NCBI GenBank assembly: GCA_015039465.1
Contig: MU130299.1
Coordinates: forward strand, 206,476-270,475
Source of the DNA: Phlegmacium glaucopus
Taxonomy: Eukaryota > Basidiomycota > Agaricomycetes > Agaricales > Cortinariaceae
DNA length: 64,000 nt
Direction: 5' to 3'
Shown: positions 1-9,999 of the stretch, in pieces
Layout of the letters: each line of letters opens with the position of its first letter
Position numbering within the stretch: the first letter of the stretch is position 1
Notes under the pieces: model-generated
Told to the model about the DNA's origin: nothing
What the model saw: only the letters and a program-made list of their open reading frames with translations
Databases searched by the model: none
Made by a program: the position numbers and the translations under genes

Positions 1-1195
1 AGTGCAAGAAAATCACTGCCTCAGAAACGAATGATGTTCAGAGTTGAAAATAGTTTTTCCAACTCTGCACTCAAGTAAGCAAATAAGAAAATTATGATGA
101 AGATTATTAGTGGATCAATGTTAAGTTGACAAGATCCATATTATTAATTGTGTTTGAAAATAGTTTTTCCAACTCTGAATGTTAAGTTGACAAGATCGAC
201 GCTTAATAAGGTTGTCCAATACCCGGGGTTCCTGTTTTACAGATTGGATAGAAATTTGGGATGAAGGCTGAGCTGTTTAGATCGGTATGGTTTCGAGGCA
301 CTGCTGCCTTCGTTAACCCGACTAATGCTTGGCTCTTATGTCTTTCGGTACCCGAGCTTCCCTGAAACCTCTGTGCACCTCCCATGGCGATATCGCGGAT
401 TTGGCAAACGCTATCAGCCACCTCAACGCCAGGATCGCCTAGCTTGCTGTAGACGCTGCCTTCTTGTCTAACTTTGTTTTCTTTAGTCTTAGTGCCTTAA
501 GCTTTTTGCGCTCATGAATCGAGTCGTATAGTAAGAAAGGTGGTGGAGAGGTGCAGAGCCACGTTTTTATTTCTCGAACTGGAGTCGGCTCCTGTACACC
601 TTCTAACAGTTTCGGCTGCGCTGCTGCTTCTCATGGGACATGTAGGAACTACGTCTCCTGGTTAACAGCTCGTACTTCGATTTACTTTTGCTTCTAAGCT
701 TCTGAGTGGAGTATCTCAACTTCGTCGTAAAAGTTAATTACGAAGTCGCTGCTCTATTAGAGGATTTTTACCCCAGTAGTGATAGGCTTTGAGCTAAGTT
801 GTAATAACACTACAGCAGGAATGGACTTAGGATGGCTGGTTGAGAAGTTTGATAGTGCCGTCGACTTGCTCGATCGTTGGAGAGTCCTCCAGTTAGTGTT
901 GCCTACTTTTGGCTACTAAACTATAGGAAGTAGTAGCTCCTTCGCGTCGTAGCGCAGTATTTACTGCTTGCTCCTTTCTTACGACTTAGGCGCAATCGAC
1001 AGGTGTACTTCTTTTCACCTTCTTTAGCTGTACCGTTCGTGTTTTTTAAACTTTTTGTGAGGGTACGACTAGTTTTGCTGCGTACGCCTTTAACACCTTT
1101 TGGTCCTGTACCTCGAGGCCTAACAACCAGCTTTCCTCCACCGTTCCTTCCCGTTCCGGGCTCTGTTTTCTTCAAGTTTTTCCAGCTTTGTTATG
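1..1195. other. Mirror-reversed sequence block 1 (complement-only coding)
   Basis: In normal six-frame reading this stretch has no recognisable content. When the printed strand is complemented base by base without reversing, it reads left to right as the rest of a copia LTR (1-215), a GGTTATGGGCCCC primer-binding-like site (216-228) and an open gag frame from an ATG at 238-240. The right edge lies near 1185-1215, where ordinary minus-strand LTR sequence takes over. The left edge is at or beyond base 1. Reversing the string in place would make it continuous with the minus-strand LTR that starts at 1313. I infer an assembly string error, not a biological inversion. Confidence 0.9.
238..1195. 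CDS. Copia gag (UBN2/Retrotran_gag_2 type), readable only in complement-not-reversed orientation
   Basis: The complement of 238-1269 read left to right is open from ATG to a TGA at 1267-1269. The last roughly 25 codons (after about 1195) are probably LTR sequence beyond the block edge. The N-terminus has the copia gag layout: a short leader, then IPKLRDDGSNWADYEPRI, then KAMGSKGLWRHVEGT, and later TSAEDMWKIV and SETRFNIIVMSSLP. The C-terminal third is basic and holds a CCHC zinc knuckle, CGNCGKPGHGAPDC (Cx2Cx4Hx4C), then WSKGGGKEGQGP. Gag packages element RNA in virus-like particles. The absence of stops suggests a young element. On either real strand there is no gag-like frame here; the short ORFs at 203-421 and 921-1175 are artefacts of the mirror reading. 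Confidence 0.88.
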
Positions 1196-1313
1196 TAATA
1201 TGAGAAAGATAACTCGCAGAAAAGATAAAAGAAAATGATAAGATAAATAAGAATCAACGGAATGATACTCGCACAAATTCAACACAAACACCGGGCCAAG
1301 TATACTCTCAACA

Positions 1314-1562
1314 GATAACCGCAAGATTCCTGTTGACACCAAAATGTCCGGAGACAGGATGGTCATGATAATAATGAAGGACACAGAGACGAAGATCTCC
1401 AGAATCTGGAACATAGATCCGTTGATCAATCCAGACAAATCCGGAAGTGTCCTTTGACCATCTAACACACTTCAGATTATTGATATCTGATAAGTAGGGC
1501 TGTGCAAGGGGATCCATGGAAAGAGCGGAAAGGATCCCCTTGTTGAGCTCTTCGACATCCAT
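1314..1562 (-). pseudogene. Gypsy integrase, N-terminal H2C2 zinc-binding part
   Basis: The frame contains DSGDLRLCVLHYYHDHPVSG followed by HFGVNRNLA. This is the start of the integrase H-H-C-C domain of Ty3/gypsy polyproteins (HxxxHxxxGHFG..). The two cysteines and the DDE core are missing because the reading is cut at LAVI by the LTR of copia element 2. The upstream linker between RNase H and integrase is shortened and out of frame. Not functional. Confidence 0.8.
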
Positions 1563-1641
1563 GGTAAAGATACCATGGAGTACAGTGGGAAGTAATGAAG
1601 TAGCTCGGAGAGAAGCGGAAAGTTTGGAAGAAAAGATAGGT

Positions 1642-2012
1642 TTAAAGATGGCCTGGGCAAAATCTAATAACCATGTTGAATGCGGAAAGGTACTTGGACC
1701 ACCGGGCTTGACACCGGGATAAGATTTTGGTGGTCACAACATACTCTAGATTCTTATGGTCAGTAACCACATTAATTGGGAAACTAGCACCTTCAAGGTA
1801 GTGATGCCAAGCTTTGAAAGCTTCAAAAATGGCAAGGAGTTCCTTATTGTGAATGTCGTAATTCAGTTCCGCACTGGAAAAGGTACAGGAACAATACGCA
1901 ATGGGATGGATTTCTCCATCGGAATCATGGATGGAAAGGATAGCTGCTAAAGCATAATCGGAAGCATCAGTTTCCACAATGATAGGACAGTTAGGCTTCT
2001 AATGTGTCAACA
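1642..2012 (-). pseudogene. Gypsy RNase H domain
   Basis: The frame shows VETDASDYALAAIL, with the first catalytic Asp, then SSAELNYDIHNKELLAI (catalytic Glu), VVTDHKNLEYV (second Asp) and RWSKYLSAFN. This is a nearly complete Ty3/gypsy RNase H. Just upstream, VLTH is followed by TAG where the family has Trp (VLTHWKP). The reverse-transcriptase frame lies on the other side of the solo LTR at 2018-2589. Removing that LTR and one copy of its target duplication brings the two frames into register. Confidence 0.85.
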
Positions 2013-2017
2013 CCAGA

Positions 2018-2589
2018 TGTTACATTCTGTTATATGTTACTCCAGTCCAGCTCCATCGGAGTTGGTTCCGGTAGTCCATACTCCATTCCAGTACTCTCCC
2101 TTGTTTCCGGTTCTACTCCTCCCATGTCCAACTCTGAGACCTCTCTGTATCATTCCGGCTTTTCCAACGATACTCCAAACCCATTACCACACCTTTGCCA
2201 TAACAACTATTTCTTTGTCATCACTTTCCCATTATCAGTCAGCACCCCTACTATGGATTATTCACCCAAGAATGCAGGACTTTCTGGGAGCAGAGCGCAG
2301 CACTTTATATTTATCTTTTATATTTTGGTTGCTATTCCTTTTATTATTAAGTACTCGAAACTTGTATGTTTTCCTCAGTTCGAATATCATCTTAGTTTCC
2401 TCCTCTTGTCCTCTAAGTCACTGAGGTCTTCCATCTTTCTGTTCTCTTCCGGTTCCAAAATCAGGACATTGTAGGAGCTGGGCGGCACAGCACATACGCT
2501 GAGGCCAAAGTCCCTTTCTGTTACTTGTCCGGTTCCATTCCATCCAGTCTGGAGTTACTCCAATGTTTTCCCTTTGTCTAAACTTAACA
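2018..2589 (+). mobile_element. Solo LTR of the gypsy family, antisense inside the same family's pol
   Basis: It is 572 bp, starts TGTTACATTCTG and ends CTAAACTTAACA, so it has TGTTA/TAACA ends. It is flanked by perfect 5-bp direct repeats CCAGA (2013-2017 and 2590-2594). It matches the element's own 5' LTR (5716-6299) in inverted orientation with scattered substitutions and indels. A solo LTR arises by recombination between the two LTRs of a full element. Confidence 0.95.
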
Positions 2590-4250
2590 CCAGAGCCGAA
2601 ATAAAAGCCTCCTTGAGAGTCTTAAAAGCAAGGCAGCAACTGTCATCAAAAACCCACAGAATATTTTTCCGGGTAAGTTGAGTCAACGGAACAACAATAT
2701 CAGAATAGTTGTGAATGAAACACCTGTAAAAATTAGCAAAACCAAGGAAGGACTGGACATCTTTGACTTTCCGAGGTTCCAGCCAGTCTTGAATGACTTG
2801 GACTTTTGCTGGATCCATTGAAAGGCCATCAGGACCAATCATGTGACCCAGGTACTTGACGGAATCGGAGTGGAAAACACATTTCTTACCATTAGCAAAG
2901 AGATTATTATCTCAAAGCCGTCGGAGGACTTTGGAGACATGTTTGATGTGATCTTTTTCATTGATGGAGAAAATGAGGATGTCATCCAAATAGATGATTA
3001 CAAACACATCTAAAAGGTCAGCAAAAATAGTGTTAAGGAACCTTTGGAAACCGCCAGGGGCATTGGTAAGTCTGAACGGCATGGTGAGCCATTTGAAGGA
3101 GCCATAGCGGGTATGGAAAGCAGTCTTCCACTCATCTCCGGCAGCAACCCGGACGAGATGGTAGGCATGCTTTCAGTCAATCTTAGTAAAAATTCCAGAT
3201 TTGCAGGGAGCATCAAGTAAATCGGAAACAAGAGCTTGTCTTTCTGAGTGATGGCATTGAGTTTTTGGAAGTCAACACAAAGCCATAATGACCTGTCCTT
3301 CTTCTTGATAAACAGGATGGGTGCTCCAAAAGGAGACTTTGAAGGCTGAATGAAACCCATGTTTAGGTGCTCATCAATGAATTCTTGGAGTGTACCCAAC
3401 TTGGATTTGGAAAGTGGATATATTGGACCCAAAGGGGGTTTTGCGGACTCATCAATTTTGATTTTTAAGTTATACTCTCGATGAGCCACTAGAGTGTTAG
3501 CTTTACCCTTGGAAAAGACGTCCAAAAATTTGTGATATATTTCTGGAACACCTTCCAAGTCGGAATTGGAAGATGTGGCGGAGGCTGCAGCGGAACGGCT
3601 AGCAGCCTCAACCGGATTATGAATGGAAATGGAAAAGCATTGGGCTCCTTTGGAACAAATGGAACTCATGAAAGCTGCAGCAGACACTAAGGAAATTTTA
3701 GGAGCGGTCAATGGTTTTGGAACAAAGGGAATATTAGAAAGAGGTTCCGGAATAATATCGGAAGGCAATTCAACCTTCAATTTTGTGGAAACCGTATCAG
3801 ACATGGTAATGTCAGATACCGGAATGGGTGCCTTGGCAGAAACGGAAATGGGAACTGGAAGGATAACTATATGGTCTCGGAAAGTTACACTGCTATTGAC
3901 CCAGTCAATCAACAGATTATGTTGGGTGAGCCAGTCAAGCCCGAGTACAGCAGGAAAATCAGAATCCAGCTTGGTTAATAAAAACCGGATTTTGTGGATG
4001 GAACCACAAGAGAACTGAATGGAAACAACAGTAGCATGGGTAATCATGCCTGGAGAAGAGCCATCAATAAGACAGAGTGTCATTGGAGAAATAGGAAAAA
4101 TCGGAAAATCACTGGACTTCACATAATGCTTGTCCATGAAACAGTGAGTGGAACCACTGTCAATGAAAGCAGAAAAATTGACATTCGGAAATTGAAGACA
4201 AAGAAGAGAAACAAAAACTGCTCAGGTATCTGGAGAGATTATTGCATTTA
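2590..4250 (-). pseudogene. Gypsy protease and reverse transcriptase
   Basis: Read from 4250 downward. The aspartic protease motif FIDSGSTHCFMD is at about 4180-4130, followed by VLGLDWLTQHNLLIDW, a spacer, then the RT start PPLGPIYPLSKSKLGTLQEF. KSPFGAPILFIKKKD and LCVDFQKLNAIT are RT block 2. A frameshift follows QKDK near 3235. Further on, [10 protein letters not shown] (the YLDD active site, about 2980-3000) and FLGFANFYR are clear. A TGA replaces CGA in VLRRL(R)DNNLFANG near 2912. The RT is therefore disrupted in at least two places, on top of the solo LTR at its 3' end. Confidence 0.9.
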
Positions 4251-4316
4251 GGACTGCAACAAGTTCAGCACAGGGGCTCTCGCAATTCACCATCTGTGCT
4301 GAGTCCAGTGAATTGC

Positions 4317-4760
4317 TTAGTCTTTTTTCTTCTCCAAACCGGAGTCCTTTGGCTTAGCCAGAATGGACTTGGAAGCGGAATCAGAAACGGTAGAGGCTCG
4401 GCCTTTAGCGGAGCCTGCCTTGGCAAGGTTACAGTCAGGAACACGATGACCGGGCTTGCCACAAAAAAGACAGAGCTTATTATCCATCCGGTGTTGCCTT
4501 TCTTGCTGGGTAAGTCTACCGCGCAAGTCCAGCTTGCCATCTAGATTAGGTTTTGGAGGAGTGGAAGAAGTCTTACCAGAGTCTGCAGGCTTAGCGGACT
4601 TTTGATCCAAAGGCTGAGACTGTTTTCCAGAACTGGAAGAAGGGTTGGAAGAGGGCACAGAGGAGGATGAAGAAGGAGTAGGACCCTTTGGAGGGTTTTG
4701 GCATTGCTGCGGTGATGTAACTGCACAGAGGTTGTTGAGAAAAGGTGTATTTTCAAGATT
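4317..4760 (-). pseudogene. Gypsy gag, C-terminal nucleocapsid
   Basis: A Ser/Pro/Lys-rich stretch leads to RLTQQERQHRMDNKLCLFC and a CCHC knuckle CLFCGKPGHRVPDC (Cx2Cx4Hx4C). This is the RNA-binding end of a Ty3/gypsy gag. The frame extends upstream (ENTPFLNNLCAVTSPQQ) to about 4760, where recognisable gag stops at an AT-rich segment. The N-terminal gag resumes at 5071. Confidence 0.85.
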
Positions 4761-5070
4761 ATAAAAATCTCTACTTTATACAATCTTAATAATGCAAGTT
4801 GGGTTTTCTAGAAAGTATAACCTTTCCAAGACTTTGAATTTCACTTCAACTAGTACACACAATAACAACAATAATTTGGATCAATTCAAGGATGATCAAA
4901 CTTTTAAGTGGTTTTGCAATTTATGGCTTGCACCAACAATCAGTCAAAGAATTCCTAAGACTTTACTGATTGATTTAAACTTGTGTACACAAAAGTCCAA
5001 GACTTTGTTACAACTTCAACACAATTGCATACACAAGAAGACTCAAACTTCTGCTATGACTTTAACACTT
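4761..5070. other. AT-rich non-coding segment replacing the middle of gypsy gag
   Basis: About 310 bp with no gag similarity on either strand. It contains recurring imperfect motifs (CCAAGACTTTG, CTAAGACTTTA, ACACACAA). It replaces the part of gag between AVRCSWG and the nucleocapsid linker. I found no clear terminal repeats or target duplication, so insertion versus replacement is unresolved. Confidence 0.5.
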
Positions 5071-5631
5071 GCCCCAAGAGCAGCGGACTGCCAAAGAGTT
5101 GAACCGGACTAAGTATTCAGAGATACATTGGCTATCCTTCATTTGGAGAGTCATGAGTTTGTGTTCTACGTCAGCAGATTTGTCGAAAGGACCGAAGTTG
5201 GACTGAAGTTTGCTGACAAATAGATCCCAATCTTCAAACCAAGATGGAGGATCGTCAGTAAGTCCGGAAATTCCAGGTTCAAACCATTCCTGAGCAATGT
5301 CCCGGAGATAGGACAGAGCAAATGTTACTCGCTTGGAGTCGTCTTGGAATGTGTCAGAAGAGCTCCTGAAATAGAGCCTACCCTGGAAAAGAAAAGCTTT
5401 CAGTTTCTTAGGGTCCTTACCTGTGAAGGGTTCAGGCTCTCTAAGTCCGCCAGCCAAATCGGACTTGGCTGAAGATTTCCCAAGGGAATTCAAAGCAGAA
5501 ACAAGTTCATTGATATGAATAGATGGAGACTCAACTTTGTCTGTAGTACTCCGAGGTTCATCAATATGACTAGCCTCTTCAACTACATTGGGCATGGGAG
5601 TCTGCCTGGTGGGGGTGTGTTCATGGGACAT
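5071..5631 (-). pseudogene. Gypsy gag, N-terminal capsid-like part
   Basis: It starts at ATG 5631-5629 (MSHEHTPTRQT). After a polar leader it contains LREPEPFTGKDPKKLKAFLF, then ALSYLRDIAQEWFEP, then LQSNFGPFD and YLVRFNSLAVRC. This is the retrotransposon gag (Retrotrans_gag) fold, which assembles the particle. The frame is lost after SWG where the AT-rich segment begins. The start is supported by its position about 85 bp inside the 5' LTR end. Confidence 0.85.
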
Positions 5632-5715
5632 ATTTTCTTGTATCAGTAATGGAGTTTTGGATTTTATTTTGAACAAGTTAGCATAGAAGGAGTGGATGAG
5701 AAGTTTCAAATATAC

Positions 5716-6299
5716 TGTTAAGTTTAGACAAAGGGATAACGTCAGAGTAACTCTGGAACAGACAGAACAGAACTGGAACAAGTAATGGAAAGGACTTTGG
5801 CCTCAGCATATGTGCTGTGCCGCCCAGCTCCTATAGTGTCCTGATTTCAGAACCGGAAGAGAACGGAATAAGACAGAAGACCTCAGTGACTTAGAGGACA
5901 AACAAGAGGAGGGAACTAAGTTGATATTCAAAACTAAGGAAAACATACAAGCTTCAAGTACTTAAATAATAAAAGGAATAGCAACCGAAATATAAAGGAT
6001 AAATATAAAGTGCTGTGTTCTGCTCCTGGAAGGTCCTGCATTCTTGGGTGAATAATCCATAGCGGGTGTGCTGACTGATAGTGGGAAAGTGATGACAAAG
6101 AAATAGTGGTTGTGGCAAAGATGTGGTATTGGGTTTGGAGTAACATCGGAAGAGCCAGCTGGAATGATAGGGAGAAGTCTCAGAGTTGGATGTAGGAGGA
6201 GTAGATCTGGAAACAAGGAAAAGTACTGGAACAGAGTACGGACTACCAGAGACAACTCCAACGGAGCTGGACTGGAGTAATGTATAACAGAATGTAACA
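5716..6299 (-). mobile_element. Gypsy 5' LTR
   Basis: 584 bp. On the minus strand it starts TGTTACATTCTG and ends CTAAACTTAACA, like the solo LTR at 2018-2589. A TATA-like TATTATTTAAG and the transcript leader are expected inside it. The next bases on the minus strand (GTATATTTGAAACTTC) do not match an obvious tRNA 3' end. Confidence 0.9.
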
Positions 6300-6301
6300 G
6301 G

Positions 6302-7359
6302 TTGCCTCATTTACCTTTCCGTTGGGACTCAACCAGACATCACGTATGCAGTCCAACAGCTGTCACAATTCCTTGACAATTTCTCCTATGCACATTAGAA
6401 TGCAGCCATTTGGGTCGTATGATATTTAAAAGCCACACAAGATCTATGACTCTGCCTTGGAGGGTCCAAACCTATTGAACTATGAGGATTTACAGATTTG
6501 GACTGGGCCAATTGCCTTGATACCAGGCATAGCGTTGGAGGCTTCCTCTTTACCCTTGGCTCCGGTATTGTGACTTGGAGCTCACGCAAACAGAAAACCA
6601 TCACTGTTAGGGGACACCCGACTTTAACCCAAACCTCAACCTTAGAATCATACACCCCGCCTTTCCGACGACTTCCGTCCTTCCGTCCAACTCCACTTCC
6701 ATCACCGGTTTACTCCGGAACCCCATAGTTCCGCTCCGACTCCGATCCTCCATTTCACTCTGTCTTTTATTTCTATTTTTCACATCACACCACTTCTTAT
6801 TTAATTAATTAATTATTATTGTATCATTCCTTTATTTATTTTATATCTCTGTTATGTCCATATTAGTACTTAAATACCCCCAGCCTAGCAGGGATCCCCA
6901 TCCTTTCCTCTTTGGATCCCCTGCTAGGTAAGTCACTTGTAGATATCTTTTCTGAAATATTATTAACTTTGGATCCCCTGCTAGCTTGACTAAGTCAGCG
7001 TCACAGTTGCCCTAACAATCGCTACCTCGTCCTGCAAAGTGGAATACACCGCTGCATTTGAGTCATCAAAGGAGGCCATCTGGCTTCATACATTACTCTC
7101 TGAAATTAACATGAGCCTGCCTGGACCAACCACAATCCTCTGCGACAACAATGCTGCTATCGTTATTTCAAATGACCCCTCCCTTCATTCACATTCCAAA
7201 CACTTCAATATTAAATATCACTTCCTATGGGAGAGGGTGAATAATGATGAAATAGTGTTACCCTATGTCAATACTCGCGATAATGTAGCTGATCTGTTCA
7301 CAAAAGCCCTTGACAGGACAAAGTTCACTTGTCTCCAATCCCTTATTGGGCTCTCGTGA
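6302..7359 (+). pseudogene. Copia reverse transcriptase / RNase H C-terminus
   Basis: The frame reads GTQPDITYAVQQLSQFLDNF, then GFTDLDWANCLDTRHSVGGF and GSGIVTWSSRKQKTI. After the solo LTR it resumes as ATSSCKVEYTAAFESSKEAI, then LCDNNAAIVISNDP, HFNIKYHFLWERV and NTRDNVADLFTKAL, ending at a stop at 7357-7359. These are the RT tail and RNase H of Ty1/copia elements; the RNase H makes the polypurine primer. The first half has TGA at three family-Arg positions and TAG at one Trp position, so the copy is dead. The pre-insertion junction (ATC|GCT) is in frame. Confidence 0.9.
6605..7017 (+). mobile_element. Solo LTR, family B, inside copia element 1
   Basis: 413 bp, TGTTAGGGGACACC at the start and GTTGCCCTAACA at the end. 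The flanks are ATCAC (6600-6604) and ATCGC (7018-7022), a 5-bp target duplication with one transition. A second copy of this LTR is at 13605-14405. The LTR contains a hairpin-forming CCTAGCAGGGATCC..GGATCCCCTGCTAGG arrangement. Confidence 0.9.
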
Positions 7360-7466
7360 TTTTTTCTATTTACCTTTTTTTTTCCTTTTTTTCCTCTTTT
7401 TTTCTTTTTTTCTTTTTTTTCCCCAATTCCATCCAAGGAGGAGGCTTTGTTCACAGTGAGGAGGAG

Positions 7467-7779
7467 TGTTGAGAGTGAAACCGCCATGACCCGAATAAGA
7501 AAAGGCCACCATGAACAAAGTGGAGTGGGTGATGTGCCACAGAGCGGCTGCAGCCATTGTGGCATCTTCATATAAATACTTTACACCTACATAGACATGC
7601 CTCAGTCAATTATATCTGTGACTGAGGTATGATATTTCTCTACTCTTCATTCATCTCACTTCACTTATATTTGAATGTACCTAGTGTCACTATATCTAGG
7701 TACAGTGGTTTAATACTAAGTTGATTATATCCATGACTGAGTGTCACTATATCTAGATCTAGGGTATAAGATTTTAACA
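7467..7779 (+). mobile_element. Copia element 1, 3' LTR
   Basis: 313 bp from TGTTGAGAGTGAAACC to GATTTTAACA. It is directly preceded by a purine tract and contains a TATA-like CATATAAATAC near 7570. It has the motif GTGTCACTATATCTAG twice near its 3' end. The 5' partner LTR is not in the window. Confidence 0.8.
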
Positions 7780-8487
7780 GGCTGTTGAACTTGAAAGAAA
7801 TAAGAAAAAAAAATGAAGCTTACATAAACTGGATATGGTGTGTATATAAGTCTACAGCTACAAAGTATTATGTAGTCCAGTGTAGTCCCCTGTTATCACT
7901 ACAGAGCAACACCAGCTGTCTATATAGTACTAGGCAACGCTCCCACACTATGGGATGCTATAGGTTTAGCCGATTTATTATGGCATGTTATGATTAAAAA
8001 TCAGAGTTTGCTGATGTTGATTCAATCCGATGAGGGTTACCACCCCCAAGAGACTGAAATATATATAAAAGTACAACAAGGCTGTGTATTAAGGCAGTGC
8101 TACAAGGACATTCCGCTATTGGTCAGTATCTGGCTGGCTCATGATGATGCAATATGGTATGATAACGACATGATTAGATCAAATATTCTACTATCAAAAT
8201 CGGAATTGGACATAAATCAGCTCCGGAATCACAATTCAGAGTAGTTTCAGAGTCCGTTTCTGCTCTTTCAAGTACAGACCTCCTTTACTTACTTATTTAA
8301 TTTGACCAATTCATTTTCTTATTTTGGTAGAAAACTGGAATTTCTGCAAAAATTCTGGTGATTTTTCGAGGACAGTATACCTCCAAGTCATCACTCCAAA
8401 CTTGCTCATCACTCAGGGATAGTCTTGGCCCCTTGAAATGTTCTCATGACGCTGATAACTGCCGACAGAAAAGAACCAAGAAATATG
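7780..8487. other. Non-coding repeat remnants left of the Harbinger element
   Basis: No gene seen. At 7997-8016 a single terminus (ATCAGAGTTTGCTGATG) matches the ends of the CATCAGCAAA-type MITEs at 11915-12314 and 53669-55160, but no partner end was found. The rest is AT-rich. Confidence 0.5.
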
Positions 8488-8652
8488 TAAGAGCCTGTTT
8501 GGTAATGCAGTGTGTAAAATATATGACATAAAATTGTCCATGAGATCATAGATGCCGAAAATGCTGAAAATGCCAGAGCTCCAAGTTGACATGTGACATT
8601 TGTGTGACATTCAATGATGCTCCGATAACAAATTATAACAGCTTGATCAATC

Positions 8653-9500
8653 ATGGATAACACTTATCTTGCACATTGGCAAAGAAAGCAACGGATTATC
8701 CAATATGCAGCCCTTCTTGTCAGCATAATTCTGTCTGCTACTGCTAATATTCTGCAGAGCTTGTATATCAGAGAGCCTTACCACAATTCTGCACTTTCTG
8801 GTGAAGCTTGGGTGTTGGAGCTTCTTTGTGGTCATCCTGACCAAATTCGCACTGAGCTTGGTGTAAGCCTTGAGGTTTTCAACAACCTTATACAGGAGCT
8901 TCGACATCTTGGCTATCACAGTTCAAGACATGTATCTTTGGAGGAACAGCTAGCTATCTTTCTTTATATGTGTGTGACTGGCCTAACTATCAGGCATGTT
9001 GGTGAAAGATTCCAAAGATCAAATGAGACAATATCACAGTAAGCAAAAAACTAGCTGTTCACAGAGTCATCTTGTAACTTGAATTTGATGGTAGATATTT
9101 CCAAAAGATGCTGTTCATTTTCTCCTCCCCTCCCTTCTATACAAAGTTTGTACAGCTACCAAAGGCTGATTTCCAACTTCCCCATCACATCCGCCATAAC
9201 CCCAAACTTTGGCCATATTTCAAAGATGCCCTTGGAGCAATAGATGGTAGCCACATCCACTGTGCTCCCCCTGCTGTTGATCAACCATTTTATCGAAACC
9301 ACAAAGGATTTATTTCTCAGAACTGCCTTTTTGCATGTTCCTTTTCTCTTCAATTTGTATACAGTCTATGTGGTTGGGAGGGCTCTGCATCTGATGCACG
9401 AATTTGGGATAATGCACATTTGAGAGGTCTTCAAGTCCCAGAAGGAAGATACTATCTTGCTGATGCTGGCTTTCCCTCATGCCCAGAGCTCCTTATTCCA
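8653..9500 (+). pseudogene. Harbinger transposase, N-terminal two thirds
   Basis: Exon 1 is 8653-9038 and exon 2 starts at 9095 (intron with GTAAGC..TAG). The protein has the N-terminal helix-turn-helix-like region (LSLEEQLAIFLYMCVTG-type, TIRHVGERFQRSNETISQYF), then GAIDGSHIHC with the first catalytic Asp, GWEGSASDARIWDNA with the second, and YYLADAGFPSCPELLIP. It then runs into the inserted element at 9501. The transposase cuts and pastes the element at TWA sites. The missing catalytic Glu is encoded at 19842 onward. The frame is clean, so it may have been active until the insertion. Confidence 0.92.
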
Positions 9501-9975
9501 AGGTCTTTACACTCCCCCACATTTTCCGGCCGGACTGTCACCGGACACTGTCCGGAAAATACTAATTTTGGTTGTTACAAATAGATATATTATTCCGGGG
9601 ACTGTCCAATGCCATTTCCGGTGTTTGTCCGGTCGGACAATTAGTCCACCGGACAGTACCAATGGACTTTCCGGTGGACAATCACCGGAAATGGGCCAGT
9701 GAAGTCCAATGGACAGTCAGCGGACAGCACTGGACAGCCGCCGGACAGCAGCTATTAATAAACATTACAAAGTGTGGCTTGTTTGGCAGTGATGTGCTCA
9801 TGACATGAGTCATGTATTTTGTTCGGGACACGAGGTAATCACGTGACTCAAGGTGGGTGATTATGTGACTGTAAGTGACGACCAGAGCTCACCTCTGTTT
9901 TCTCTCACACCACCACCTCACCTCAAGGCTGCGACGAACAACGACGACTACGGATGGTGCTGCGCGCCATCCGTA
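9501..9975 (+). repeat. Left terminal arm A of the KDZ-type element
   Basis: It begins AGGTCTTTACACTCCCCC and is dense in CCGGAC/GTCCGG motifs. It is nearly identical to arm B (12909-13394) up to GCGCGCCATCCGTA, after which arm A runs into 25 adenines. Near its end an ATG opens MVLRAIR, apparently the first exon of the element gene. Confidence 0.88.
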
Positions 9976-9999
9976 AAAAAAAAAAAAAAAAAAAAAAAA
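9975..9999 (+). repeat. A25 homopolymer at the end of arm A
   Basis: A pure run of 25 A separates arm A from the DUF6532 gene, exactly where arms A and B diverge. It could be a slippage-prone tract, a retroposed poly(A) junction or an assembly join. Confidence 0.85.

Larger units (their letters stand above)
1..1313 (-). mobile_element. Copia element 2, 5' LTR and leader, inserted in the gypsy integrase
   Basis: On the minus strand an LTR begins at 1313 with TGTTGAGAGTATACTTGG, directly after the gypsy integrase codons for LAVI. It runs leftward to about 1195 and continues in the mirror-reversed block (complement reading 1-215), ending in CCAACA. GGTTATGGGCCCC follows immediately, the kind of sequence found as a tRNA primer-binding site in fungal copia elements. 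The element body leaves the window to the left, so the 3' LTR and the target duplication (expected GATAA, 1314-1318) cannot be checked. Confidence 0.75.
1314..6299 (-). mobile_element. Ty3/gypsy retrotransposon, 5' part, degenerate and nested
   Basis: On the minus strand the order is 5' LTR (5716-6299), gag, protease, reverse transcriptase, RNase H and the N-terminal HHCC of integrase, which is the Ty3/gypsy order. The element is cut at 1313 by copia element 2, at 2018-2589 by an antisense solo LTR of its own family, and in gag by a 0.3-kb AT-rich stretch. Several nonsense codons and frameshifts show it is dead. Its right edge (6299) abuts an older copia element, so it probably inserted into that element; the other LTR lies outside the window. 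Confidence 0.9.
6300..7779 (+). mobile_element. Copia element 1, 3' end (RT/RNase H plus 3' LTR)
   Basis: It contains the C-terminal RT/RNase H of a Ty1/copia polyprotein, a pyrimidine-rich stretch (7360-7430), a purine tract GTGAGGAGGAG (7456-7466) and a 3' LTR at 7467-7779. The 5' part is missing, cut off at the gypsy LTR (6299). A solo LTR of another family sits at 6605-7017. Confidence 0.88.

Noticed and set aside
203..421. Minus-strand ORF of 72 codons, and ORFs at 921-1175, 30671-30865, 30907-31146 and 31365-31559
   Set aside because: They lie in the mirror-reversed blocks and are chance frames; the true coding sequence appears only in complement-only reading.
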